DNA of 64,000 nucleotides from Hyphomicrobiales bacterium (GTDB lineage: Bacteria; Pseudomonadota; Alphaproteobacteria; Rhizobiales; Beijerinckiaceae). Numbering within the stretch: position 1 is the first letter of the stretch; every line of letters begins with the position of its first letter. The stretch is from assembly GCA_027483795.1 (NCBI GenBank), contig JAIXTT010000104.1, positions 1 to 64,000 on the forward strand, given 5' to 3'. The notes below the pieces were generated by a model. The model did not search any database. It had not been told where the DNA came from and saw only the letters and a program-made list of their open reading frames with translations. Below are positions 27,796 to 35,581 of this stretch, in pieces. Position numbers and translations under genes: made by a program.

Positions 27796-28824
27796 TCAAC
27801 CGACCGGGATACCCGCCTCCTCGAAGGTGACCGTCCCCGCATGACAGGCCGCGGCGGCCTTGACGACCGACATCGCGAGCGCCGCGCCCGACCCCTCCCC
27901 GAGACGCATCCCGAGATCGAGGATCGGCTTCTTGCCGAGCCGCTCCAGCACCTCCGCATGCGCGCCTTCGGCGGACAGATGCCCGGCCATGCAGTGGTCG
28001 ATCGAGGACGGCGAGACCGCGTGCAGCACCGCGGCGGCGGCCGTCACCACATAGCCGTCGAGCACGACGGGCACGCGCTGGCTGCGCGCGGCGACGATCG
28101 CGCCCGCGATCGCGGCGATTTCGCGCCCGCCCAAGCGGCGCAGCACCTCGAAGGGATCGGAGAGATGCGCGGCGTGGAGCGCGAGCGCGGCGCGGACCGC
28201 ATCGCGCTTGCGCGCGAGCTGCGCCTCGTCGGCTCCCGCCCCGCGCCCGACGAAGCGGTCCGGATCGCCGCCGTAGAGCGCGGCATAGATGGCCGCGGCC
28301 GACGTCGTGTTGCCGATGCCCATCTCGCCGAGGCCGAGAAGGTCGGTGCCGCCCGCCACCGCCTCCATGCCGAAGGCCATGGTCGCGACGCAGGAACGCT
28401 CGTCGAGCGCAGGCTCGACGGTGATGTCGCCCGTGGGGAGATCGAGCGCGAGATCGAAGACCTTGAACCCGAAATCGAAGGCCGCGCAGAGCTGGTTGAT
28501 CGTTCCCCCGCCCGCGGCGAAGGTCTCCAGCATCATGCGCGTCACGCTCGGGGGATAGGCCGATACGCCGCGCCCCGCGACGCCGTGATTGGCGGCGAAG
28601 ACGCAGACCGTCGGACGCCGCACCGCAGGCTTGGACGTGGCCTGCCACGCCGCGAGCCATTCCACGATCTCCTCCAGCCGTCCGAGACTGCCCGGCGGCT
28701 TGACGAGCCGCGCGTCCCGCTCGCGGACGAGGCGCACGGCCTCCGCATCGGCCTCCGGCATCATTTCGAACAGGAGACGGATGTCCTCGAAAGGAAGACC
28801 GGTCGCGATCAGGGGGGCGGACAT
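27796..28824 (-). CDS. cobT: Nicotinate-nucleotide:dimethylbenzimidazole phosphoribosyltransferase
   Basis: Makes alpha-ribazole phosphate for the lower ligand of cobalamin. 342 residues from MSAPLIATG. Seen: KPPGSLGRLE near the N-terminus, FAANHGVAGRGVSAYPP, EMGIGNTTSAAA, DGYVVTAAA, and LGEGSGAALAM with the catalytic Glu. It is divergent from cobS (60 bases between start codons), so the two nucleotide-loop assembly genes probably share a control region; that gap is too short for a full cobalamin riboswitch. Confidence 0.96.
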   Translation of the reverse strand: MSAPLIATGLPFEDIRLLFEMMPEADAEAVRLVRERDARLVKPPGSLGRLEEIVEWLAAWQATSKPAVRRPTVCVFAANHGVAGRGVSAYPPSVTRMMLETFAAGGGTINQLCAAFDFGFKVFDLALDLPTGDITVEPALDERSCVATMAFGMEAVAGGTDLLGLGEMGIGNTTSAAAIYAALYGGDPDRFVGRGAGADEAQLARKRDAVRAALALHAAHLSDPFEVLRRLGGREIAAIAGAIVAARSQRVPVVLDGYVVTAAAAVLHAVSPSSIDHCMAGHLSAEGAHAEVLERLGKKPILDLGMRLGEGSGAALAMSVVKAAAACHAGTVTFEEAGIPVG

Positions 28825-28884
28825 GGCATGGTTCCGTCGATGAGTCGCGGTCTTCATAACCGCGGGCATCCCGGAGGTGAAGCG

Positions 28885-29715
28885 ATGGCGGACGAAACGA
28901 CGCAAGCGGGACACGACCCTTTCTCCGCGCTCCTCGTCGATACCGTCCGCTGCGTCCGCTTCTATTCGCGCATTCCGGTGCCGGCGCTGCCCTTCGAGGG
29001 CGATCCGCACGGCGTGCCCGACTTCACGCGGATCGTGCGGATGCTGCCCGTGGCGTCGCTCTTCATCGCGCTGCCCGCCACGGTCACGGCGATCCTCGCC
29101 GCCTCGATCTGGGGGCCGTGGCTCGCGGCGCTTCTCGCGATCTGCGTTTCGGTCTGGTCGACGGGGGCGTTCCACGAGGACGGGCTCGCCGACACCGCCG
29201 ACGGTTTCGGCGGCGGAGCGACGCCGGAACGCCGCCTGGAGATCATGACCGACAGCCGGGTGGGAACCTTCGGCGCGGCGGCGATCGCGCTTTCGATCCT
29301 GCTCCGGGCCGCGGCGCTGGCCGAGATCATCGGCGATCTGGGGCCGGGCGGGGCGGCGCTCGCGATGCTCGCCGCCGCGCCGCTCTCGCGCAGCGCCGGG
29401 CTCATTCCGCTCCATCGGCTGCCCAACGCCAAGCCCGACGGAAAATCGGCCGCCGTCGGCCGCCCCGGCGGACGGGCGCTGACCGTCTGCATTTCGCTCG
29501 CGATCGTGATCGCGGTGCTGATCCTGCAGGGCGCCGAGATCTCTCCGCTGCAGGGACTGCTCGCGGTCGCGGCGAGCCTCGTGGTCGCGCTGCCCGTGGT
29601 CGCGCTCTCGCGCAGGATGATCGGCGGGCAGACGGGCGACGTGGCGGGCGCGGCCCAGCAGGTTTCGGAACTGGCCTTCCTGCTCGTCATCGCCGCGGCG
29701 GCGGCGATGGTCTGA
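28885..29715 (+). CDS. cobS: Adenosylcobinamide-GDP ribazoletransferase (cobalamin synthase)
   Basis: Joins alpha-ribazole(-phosphate) to adenosylcobinamide-GDP at the inner membrane, the last step of cobalamin assembly. 276 residues, several membrane helices. Seen: RFYSRIPVP at the N-terminus, the signature FHEDGLADTADGFGGG with acidic metal ligands, and RVGTFGAAAIAL. A near-ideal ribosome binding site GGAGGTGA precedes the ATG at 28885. Together with cobT it suggests de novo or salvage synthesis of B12; upstream corrin-ring genes are not in the window. Confidence 0.95.
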   Translation: MADETTQAGHDPFSALLVDTVRCVRFYSRIPVPALPFEGDPHGVPDFTRIVRMLPVASLFIALPATVTAILAASIWGPWLAALLAICVSVWSTGAFHEDGLADTADGFGGGATPERRLEIMTDSRVGTFGAAAIALSILLRAAALAEIIGDLGPGGAALAMLAAAPLSRSAGLIPLHRLPNAKPDGKSAAVGRPGGRALTVCISLAIVIAVLILQGAEISPLQGLLAVAASLVVALPVVALSRRMIGGQTGDVAGAAQQVSELAFLLVIAAAAAMV

Positions 29716-29847
29716 GCGCCGGACCGACGGAGCCGCGCGTTTTTTTCATCTACCCCAGATGGCAAAGAACGAATTCGCACTATCCTAGGTTACGGAGCTG
29801 ATTCGGTTTGCGTGCTCCATTTCATTGTCGGACAGGGAATTTGGAAG

Positions 29848-30078
29848 ATGAACCGATACGCGACGCCCGCGGTCGAACTGGGCGAAGCCGAATACGATCG
29901 GCGCGTGGCCTCTCTGGTCAAGGACGTGATCGACATCGAGATCAGGATGACGGAACTCGGCTTCGGAGATGCCGTGCCGCATCTGCAGATGCTCCGCAGC
30001 CATATCGCCGCATGTTCCGTGATGGCGATGGAAGGCTTCGGGCGGCGACCGGACCGGGACCGGCGCGAATTCGCTTGA
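29848..30078 (+). CDS. Small conserved-looking protein of unknown function
   Basis: 76 residues from MNRYATPAVELGEAEYD; an ATG at 29812 would add 12 residues, but AGGGAA before 29848 favours the shorter form. Mostly helical and charged (VKDVIDIEIRMTELGFG, HLQMLRSHIAACSVMAMEG), soluble, no signal. Codon choice is like the neighbours. It precedes the DUF1289 gene by 47 bases on the same strand. Not recognised; possibly a regulatory or adaptor peptide. Confidence 0.55.
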   Translation: MNRYATPAVELGEAEYDRRVASLVKDVIDIEIRMTELGFGDAVPHLQMLRSHIAACSVMAMEGFGRRPDRDRREFA

Positions 30079-30125
30079 GGAGCGGCCCGCTTCACGGCAA
30101 ACACCCCGGCGGGAGAATCGCGCTC

Positions 30126-30347
30126 ATGCCCGTATCGACGCCCTGCGTCAGGATCTGCACGATCGATCGCGCCACGGGCCTGTGCCGGGGATGCGGCCGC
30201 ACGACCGACGAGATCGCCGCCTGGGGCTCGATCGACGAAGTCGCGCGGCGCGCGATCATGGCGGAACTGCCCGAACGCCTCCGGGCGACGTCGCGCCCCG
30301 TCGGGCGCTGCGTCACCGGCGGAGCGGGCGGTCCCGCGCGCTGCTGA
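30126..30347 (+). CDS. DUF1289 protein
   Basis: 73 residues. The family pattern is complete: PCVRICTIDRATGLCRGCGR followed by TTDEIAAWGS, with four Cys (CVxxC and CxGC spacing) that probably bind a metal or Fe-S cluster. DUF1289 is common in proteobacteria with unknown function. Its stop is 4 bases from that of the convergent TauE-type gene. Confidence 0.9.
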   Translation: MPVSTPCVRICTIDRATGLCRGCGRTTDEIAAWGSIDEVARRAIMAELPERLRATSRPVGRCVTGGAGGPARC

Positions 30348-30351
30348 AGGT

Positions 30352-31185
30352 TCAGACGAAGAGGCTGGTCAGGAAGCGGGCGCTGACGAGCGAGAGGAAG
30401 ATGCCGAAGGCGACTTCGAGACGGCGCTTGGACAGGCGGTGGGCCAGATTGGCGCCGATCGGCGCGGTCCAGATGCTCGTCGGGATCACCAGCGCGACGC
30501 CGATCAGCGAGACGTAGCCGATCGACAGCGGCGGGAGCTCCGCCATCTGCGGCCATCCGGCATAGATGTAGCCGATCGTGCCCGGAATGGAGATGATGAC
30601 GCCGAGCCCGGACGAGGTGGCGATGGCCCGGTGGATCGGCTGGCCGTAGAAGGTCATGAAAAGGTTGGACAATTGTCCGCCGCCGATGCCCATCAGCGCG
30701 GACAGGACGCCGAGCACGAGGCCGTAGACCCGCATGACGAAGGCCCCGGGCAGGACGTCGGCGATGCGCCAGCTGTCCTTGCCGAAGAGCAGCCGGATCG
30801 CGCTGGCGCTCGCGACGACGACGAAGACGATCTTGAAGACGGACTCGGGCGCATGGCGCGCCGCGAGGCTGCCGATGACCACGCCGATCACGACGGGAAC
30901 GGCCCAGAGCTTCAGGACCGACAGGTCGACGGCGCCCTTCTTCTTGTGCGCGCGGAAGGAGCGGATCGAGGTCGGAATGATGATGCCGAGCGACGTGCCG
31001 ACCGCGAGCGGCATGCGCAGCGTCTCCTCGACGCCGACCATGCGGAAGAGCTCGTAAAGGATCGGAACCACCACCGCGCCGCCGCCGACGCCGAAGACGC
31101 CCGCGAGAAGCCCCGTGATCGCGCCCGCAGCGAGCAGGCCGATGCCGAGATAGATGAAATCGGCCAAGGGGATCGATGCGAGCAT
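30352..31185 (-). CDS. TauE/SafE-family sulfite/sulfonate exporter-like permease
   Basis: 277 residues from MLASIPLADFIYLG, about eight membrane segments. Seen: the first repeat GLLAGVFGVGGGAVVVPILYEL and the second repeat LMGIGGGQLSNLFMTFYG, the two GxGGG signatures of TauE/SafE (DUF81) proteins. They are thought to move sulfite or organosulfonates; the substrate is not fixed. Faces the ancestral dusA upstream region. Confidence 0.88.
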   Translation of the reverse strand: MLASIPLADFIYLGIGLLAAGAITGLLAGVFGVGGGAVVVPILYELFRMVGVEETLRMPLAVGTSLGIIIPTSIRSFRAHKKKGAVDLSVLKLWAVPVVIGVVIGSLAARHAPESVFKIVFVVVASASAIRLLFGKDSWRIADVLPGAFVMRVYGLVLGVLSALMGIGGGQLSNLFMTFYGQPIHRAIATSSGLGVIISIPGTIGYIYAGWPQMAELPPLSIGYVSLIGVALVIPTSIWTAPIGANLAHRLSKRRLEVAFGIFLSLVSARFLTSLFV

Positions 31186-31618
31186 GGGTGTCGGTCCGGA
31201 GGGTTTCTGACGGTCCTTGCGGCATTCCGTGCATGAGCGCAAGCGCCCCGGCGGGCACCCGCTCCGCGCCTGACGCGAGGCTCGTGGCGGCTCCGAGGTC
31301 GGCACGAGGCCCCCGACAGGTTGCGCTTCGGTTCGATCGGGGGACATCCCCGGACGACCGATCAAGGCCCCCCATGCAGGGCGAGGCGCCGAACCGAGAG
31401 ACCCGAACCCCGAAATCGACCGCGGTTTCCGCTTCTCCGTCGCGCCGATGATGGATCGGAGCGACGAAAAATCCCGGAATTCCGTCCGGACCTCGAGCCT
31501 TGCCGCAATCGACCTGATGCAATCATCATTTCGGTCTCGGCATCCTCATTCGGGTGATGCGAAAAGCGGATCGAGCTTTTTCCTTGAATGAGTGCGTGTT
31601 TCGCGTACTGTAAGAAAC
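31186..31618. other. Noncoding stretch holding the displaced dusA start and the island edge
   Basis: 31186-31429 is G+C-rich and was presumably the original upstream region of dusA. 31430-31456 is the first copy of the 27-bp repeat. 31457-31618 is clearly richer in A+T: in 31501-31620, 61 of 120 bases are A or T. It carries the toxin promoter. No gene was recognised. Confidence 0.6.
31430..31456 (+). repeat. Left copy of 27-bp dusA direct repeat (putative attachment site)
   Basis: Identical to 32446-32472 inside dusA. Begins CGCTTCTCCGTCGCG and ends CCGATGATGGAT, encoding RFSVAPMMD in the dusA frame. Downstream similarity continues weakly (GGAGCGAC against GGACGGAC). Upstream the frame reads NPEIDRGF without an obvious start codon, so it looks like the cut-off 5' end of the old dusA. 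Confidence 0.75.
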
Positions 31619-31628
31619 GTGCACAGCA
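31574..31628 (+). promoter_or_regulatory. Toxin-antitoxin promoter with operator-like inverted repeat
   Basis: TTGAAT (31574-31579), 16 bases, then TACTGT: a plausible -35/-10 pair. Around the -10 lies an imperfect inverted repeat: TGCGTGTTTC upstream, with GAAACGTGCA downstream (8 of 10 pairs). The HTH antitoxin is a likely repressor here. Confidence 0.5.
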
Positions 31629-31966
31629 TTTGTTGGACAGCCCCTTTCATTGCCCAAGCCGCCGATGCCGGACTGTCGGATCGGGAGGTCGATGAATTGG
31701 TCGAGCATCTGGCGCGGAACCCGATGGCCGGCGACGAAATGCCGGGAACCGGAGGGTGCCGAAAGCTGCGTTGGGCCGGGCGAGGCAAGGGGAAAAGCGG
31801 AGGCTTTCGCGCGGTCACGTTCTACACCGGAGAGTTTCTTCCGGTGTTTCTTCTCGCGGTCCTCTCCAAGGGCGACCGCGAAAACTTCACCAAGGCCGAG
31901 CGCAATGCGCTCGCTTCGGCCGCCGCGGCCATCAAGGAAGCGTACCGCAAGCCGGTTACGAAATGA
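31619..31966 (+). CDS. RelE/ParE-superfamily toxin
   Basis: 115 residues from a GTG at 31619; a GTG at 31592 would extend it by nine residues but lies upstream of the predicted transcript start. The sequence fits the RelE-type toxins paired with HTH antitoxins: LSDREVDELVEHLARNPMAG, GTGGCRKLRWAGRGKGKSGG, FRAVTFYTGEFLPVFLLAVL, KGDRENFTKAERNAL. Family members cleave mRNA on the ribosome. It lies in the dusA mini-island, directly upstream of the antitoxin gene. Confidence 0.9.
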   Translation: MHSICWTAPFIAQAADAGLSDREVDELVEHLARNPMAGDEMPGTGGCRKLRWAGRGKGKSGGFRAVTFYTGEFLPVFLLAVLSKGDRENFTKAERNALASAAAAIKEAYRKPVTK

Positions 31967-31989
31967 CGCAGGAACAAGGGGAAGCGGAC

Positions 31990-32283
31990 ATGACCGCCTT
32001 CAACAAGATCATGGCGGGCCTCCTCGATGCAGGAGCCATCGCCCGCGGGGAGAAAGAGCCGCCGAAGCTTTTCGTGCCGCCGGAGATCGACGTCAAGGCG
32101 ATCAGGAACGCCCTGAAGATGTCGCAGCCGGACTTCGCGAACACCTTCGGTTTCTCGATAGCTCAGGTGCGGAATTGGGAGCAGGGCCGGAACAGGCCGC
32201 TCGGCGCGATGCGCGCCTATATGATCGTGATCCAGCGTGACCCGAAATCGGTCACCGAGGCCCTGAAGAACATGGCCGCATAA
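31990..32283 (+). CDS. HTH-type antitoxin (NadS/HigA-like)
   Basis: 97 residues from MTAFNKIMAGLLDAG, the usual start for this antitoxin group, with AGGGGAAG before it; an ATG at 31963 overlapping the toxin stop (ATGA) would add nine residues. The Xre-type helix-turn-helix spans LKMSQPDFANTFGFSIAQVRNWEQGRNRP, and the tail is IQRDPKSVTEALKNM. It neutralises the upstream toxin and probably represses the operon. Confidence 0.9.
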   Translation: MTAFNKIMAGLLDAGAIARGEKEPPKLFVPPEIDVKAIRNALKMSQPDFANTFGFSIAQVRNWEQGRNRPLGAMRAYMIVIQRDPKSVTEALKNMAA

Positions 32284-32424
32284 GGCGTTCGAGATCGCGC
32301 CCGTCTTGAGGCAAGACGACCGCGACCATCGGAGCATGTGCTGCAAGACGCTGCGCGATGCGCGATACGGTCACGTCGAAACGGCCCGCCCTGAGCGCAT
32401 GACACCCTGAAAGCAAAAGAAAAA

Positions 32425-33444
32425 GTGCACGCTTCCAACAGCCTTCGCTTCTCCGTCGCGCCGATGATGGATTGGACGGACCGCCATTGCCGGGCGTTTC
32501 ACCGGACGCTGTCGCGCCGGGCGCGGCTCTATACGGAGATGGTCACCACGGGAGCCGTGATCCACGGCGTGCGGGAGCGCATCATCGGGTTCGACCCGGC
32601 GGAACATCCGGTCGCCGTGCAGCTGGGGGGATCGGACGCAAAGGACCTCGCCGAAGCCGCGCGCATCTGCGAGGCCGAGGGCTATCACGAGGTGAATCTC
32701 AATTGCGGCTGCCCCTCCGACCGCGTGCAGGAAGGCCGTTTCGGAGCCTGTCTGATGCAGGAACCGGAGCTCGTGGCCGAATGCGTAGCGGCCATGAAGG
32801 CGGCGGTGAAGGTTCCCGTGACCGTCAAATGCCGCATCGGCGTGGACGATCAGGACCCGGAAGAGGCGCTGGACCGGCTCGCCGACGCGGTGCTCGCGGC
32901 GGGCTGCGACGCGCTCGTCGTGCATGCGCGCAAGGCCTGGCTGAAGGGTCTCTCCCCCAAGGAGAACCGCGAGATCCCGCCGCTCGATTACGACCGCGTC
33001 CATCGCCTCAAGGCCCGGCTCCCCGACGTACCCGTGGCGCTCAACGGCGGGCTCGCCTCGATCGAGGACTGCATGCGCGAACTCGCGGTCATGGACGGCG
33101 TGATGCTGGGCCGCGCGGCCTATCACGATCCCGAACTGCTGCTGGCCGTCGACCCCGTGCTGTTCGGCGAGGATGCGCCCGTGCCGGACGCCTTCGCGGC
33201 CGTGGAGGCCTATATCCCCTATGTCGAGAGGCGTCTCGCGGACGGCGTGCCGCTGCATTCCATGACGCGGCACATGCTCGGGCTTTTCCCCGGCCGGCCC
33301 GGCGCGCGCCTCTGGCGGCGGCATCTTTCGGTCGAAGGCGTCAAGCGCGGTGCGGGCGTCGAGGTGCTGCGCGAAGCCCTCGCCTTCGTCTCACGAGATC
33401 CGCGCCCGGCGCGGGTTGCCGAAATCGCCGAAGCTCGCGCATGA
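32425..33444 (+). CDS. dusA: tRNA-dihydrouridine(20/20a) synthase
   Basis: FMN enzyme that reduces uridines in the tRNA D-loop. 339 residues from a GTG at 32425 with a weak ribosome binding site. Seen: RFSVAPMMDWTDRHCRAF at the start, NLNCGCPSDRVQEGRFGACLM with the catalytic Cys, VKCRIGVDD, and the DusA-specific HARKAWLKGLSPKENREIPPL. The start region also contains one copy of the 27-bp repeat, so the present promoter and first codons (MHASNSL) come from the inserted island; the enzyme itself is intact. Confidence 0.95.
   Translation: MHASNSLRFSVAPMMDWTDRHCRAFHRTLSRRARLYTEMVTTGAVIHGVRERIIGFDPAEHPVAVQLGGSDAKDLAEAARICEAEGYHEVNLNCGCPSDRVQEGRFGACLMQEPELVAECVAAMKAAVKVPVTVKCRIGVDDQDPEEALDRLADAVLAAGCDALVVHARKAWLKGLSPKENREIPPLDYDRVHRLKARLPDVPVALNGGLASIEDCMRELAVMDGVMLGRAAYHDPELLLAVDPVLFGEDAPVPDAFAAVEAYIPYVERRLADGVPLHSMTRHMLGLFPGRPGARLWRRHLSVEGVKRGAGVEVLREALAFVSRDPRPARVAEIAEARA
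32446..32472 (+). repeat. Right copy of 27-bp dusA direct repeat (putative attachment site)
   Basis: Perfect copy of 31430-31456, lying within codons 8-16 of the functional dusA and encoding RFSVAPMMD. Marks the right boundary of the mini-island. Confidence 0.75.
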
Positions 33445-33468
33445 TCCGGCCCGTTTTCGAGGGACGAC

Positions 33469-34713
33469 ATGCGTAATCTCAAGATCGACGGCAAGCGGCT
33501 CTGGGACGACATCCATGAGACCGGAACCATCGGCGGCACCGCCAAGGGCGGCGTGCGTCGCCTGACCTTGTCCGACGAGGACCGCCGGGTCCGCGACTGG
33601 TTCAAGGCGCAATGCGAGGCGCTGGGCTGCAGCGTGACGGTCGATGCGGTCGGCAACATGTTCGCGCTCAGGCCCGGCAAGAACCCGAACCTCCCTCCGA
33701 TCGCGATGGGCAGCCATCTCGACACGCAGCCTTCCGGCGGCAAGTTCGACGGCGTGCTGGGCGTTCTCGCCGGGCTCGAGGCGTTGCGGACGCTGCATGA
33801 CAACGGCGTCGAGACCGAAGCGCCCTTCCTGCTCGTGAACTGGACGAACGAGGAAGGCTCGCGCTTCACGCCGGCCGTGATGGGCTCGGGCGCCTTCGCG
33901 GGCGCGCTGAAGGTCGAGGACGTCCATGCCAAGGCCGACCGCGACGGCGTCACCTTCGCGCAGGCGATCGACGCGATCGGCTATCGCGGCGCGGCTCCGG
34001 TGGGCGGGCGGAAACTCTCCGCCTATTTCGAACTGCATATCGAGCAGGGCCCCTTTCTCGAAGCCGAAGGCAAGACGATCGGCGTCGTGACCCATGTGCA
34101 GGGCATGCGCTGGTTCAACGGCGTCTGCACGGGCGTCGACGGCCATGCGGGCGCGACGCCCATGTTCAAGCGGGCGGACGCCTTGCTCTCCGTCGCGCGG
34201 CTCGTGGACCGCATCGACAAGATCGCGCGGAGCCACGGGCCGACCGCGGTCGGCACCATCGGCGAACTGACGCCGGCGGCTCCCTCCATCAACGTGGTCC
34301 AGGGCGAGGTGCGCTTCACCATCGATCTGCGCGACCCGAAGGACGAGGTTCTCGAGGTCATGGAGGCGGAAGTGCGCGCGGCGGCCGCGGAGATCGCGGC
34401 CATGAACGGCACGTCCTTCGTCATCGAGCGCATCTGGAAGGCCGCGCCGATCCCCTTCGACGCGGATTGCGTCGCGGCGGTGCGCGAGGCCGCGGCGATC
34501 TCGAGCCATGCGACGCGGGACTGCATTTCGGGCGCAAGTCATGACGCGGCCTATGTGCAGAGCGTCGCGCCGGCGGCGATGATCTTCATCCCCTCGGCGG
34601 ACGGGCTCTCGCACAACGAACTCGAATCCTCGTCCTTCGACGATTGCGCGGCGGGCGCGCAGGTGCTGCTCGACGCGGCGCTTCTCTATGATTCAAGACT
34701 GGCGGGCCGCTGA
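33469..34713 (+). CDS. M20-family amidohydrolase (allantoate/N-carbamoyl amino acid hydrolase type)
   Basis: 414 residues. Dinuclear metal site seen as GSHLDTQPSGGKFDG (His, Asp), NEEGSRF (Glu), the dimerisation/substrate His in DGHAGATPM, and a C-terminal SGASHDAAY and HNELES. This is the hydantoinase-linked group that includes allantoate amidohydrolase, ureidoglycine hydrolase and beta-ureidopropionase; which one is not decided by sequence. Purine breakdown genes 14 kb away would suit allantoate, but the local partners are an SDR and a cupin. Its stop is one base before the next start. Confidence 0.88.
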   Translation: MRNLKIDGKRLWDDIHETGTIGGTAKGGVRRLTLSDEDRRVRDWFKAQCEALGCSVTVDAVGNMFALRPGKNPNLPPIAMGSHLDTQPSGGKFDGVLGVLAGLEALRTLHDNGVETEAPFLLVNWTNEEGSRFTPAVMGSGAFAGALKVEDVHAKADRDGVTFAQAIDAIGYRGAAPVGGRKLSAYFELHIEQGPFLEAEGKTIGVVTHVQGMRWFNGVCTGVDGHAGATPMFKRADALLSVARLVDRIDKIARSHGPTAVGTIGELTPAAPSINVVQGEVRFTIDLRDPKDEVLEVMEAEVRAAAAEIAAMNGTSFVIERIWKAAPIPFDADCVAAVREAAAISSHATRDCISGASHDAAYVQSVAPAAMIFIPSADGLSHNELESSSFDDCAAGAQVLLDAALLYDSRLAGR

Positions 34714-34714
34714 C

Positions 34715-35419
34715 ATGAAGACGGCATTGGTGACGGGCGGAACCCGCGGCATCGGCGAAGGCGTGTCGCGCGCGCTGGCGGCCGAAGGCTGGACGGTGAT
34801 CGCGGGCGGCGTCTCGCAGGCCGAGATCGACGCCTTCGCGCCGCAGAAGGGGATCACGCCCGTGCTGCTCGACGTGACGGACGACGCGAGCGTGGCGGCG
34901 GCGCTCGCGCGCTGCGACCGGCTCGACGCGGTCGTGAACTGCGCGGGCATCATCATGCGCGAGGGCAAGGAGTTCACGGTCGAGGGCTTCCGCCGCACGA
35001 TCGAGGTCAATCTCGTCGGCACGATGCGCGTCTGCCTCGCGGCCAAGCCCAAGCTGCTCGAAAGCAAGGGCTCGGTGGTCAATACGGCCTCCATGCTCTC
35101 CTTCTTCGGCTCGCCCTTCGTGCCGGGCTATTCGGCCTCGAAGGGCGGGGTGGCGCAGCTCACCAAGTCGCTCGCCGCCGCCTGGGGACCGGAGGGCATC
35201 CGCGTGAACGCGGTCGCGCCCGGGTGGATCGCCACCGAACTCACCAAGCCGCTGACCGAAAACCCGGAACGGTCGAAGCCGATCGTCGACCGCACGCCCA
35301 TGGGCCGCTGGGGCGATCCTTCGGACGTCGCGGGCGCGGTGCTGATGCTGCTGTCCGACAACGCCAAATTCGTGACGGGGACGGTGCTTCCGGTCGACGG
35401 CGGCTATCTGACGCTCTGA
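34715..35419 (+). CDS. Short-chain dehydrogenase/reductase
   Basis: 234 residues, classical SDR. Seen: cofactor motif TGGTRGIGEG, NCAG, catalytic Ser in NTASMLS, catalytic YSASK, then AVAPGWIATELT and TGTVLPVDGGYLTL at the end. NAD(P)-dependent oxidoreductase with unknown substrate. It begins one base after the amidohydrolase stop (TGACATG), so the two are in one operon. Confidence 0.9.
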   Translation: MKTALVTGGTRGIGEGVSRALAAEGWTVIAGGVSQAEIDAFAPQKGITPVLLDVTDDASVAAALARCDRLDAVVNCAGIIMREGKEFTVEGFRRTIEVNLVGTMRVCLAAKPKLLESKGSVVNTASMLSFFGSPFVPGYSASKGGVAQLTKSLAAAWGPEGIRVNAVAPGWIATELTKPLTENPERSKPIVDRTPMGRWGDPSDVAGAVLMLLSDNAKFVTGTVLPVDGGYLTL

Positions 35420-35581
35420 TCGGCGTCTCCCCCCCCCGGATGCCGAGAATCGGTCTCGAAAGCGATCGAGGCCGCGACGATGCGGCCCGAAGATTGCGGT
35501 TCGACGGGGCGGTCCCGCGTTGCGCTCGGACGGCCGAGCGGGTTGAATGCGCGTCAAGAAGAACGCCGAAAGGACAACGTC

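Larger units (their letters stand above)
31430..32472. mobile_element. Mini-island at dusA carrying a toxin-antitoxin pair
   Basis: A 1016-bp segment between two perfect 27-bp direct repeats, one at the left edge and one in the first codons of the intact dusA. It holds only a RelE-like toxin and an HTH antitoxin plus an A+T-richer leader. dusA is an established integration target for integrative elements whose recombination core lies in this VAPMMDWTDRH region. No integrase is present, so this may be a deletion remnant or a passenger mobilised in trans. Confidence 0.65.

Noticed and set aside
28825-28884. Cobalamin riboswitch between cobT and cobS
   Set aside because: Only 60 bases separate the start codons and no B12-box was seen.
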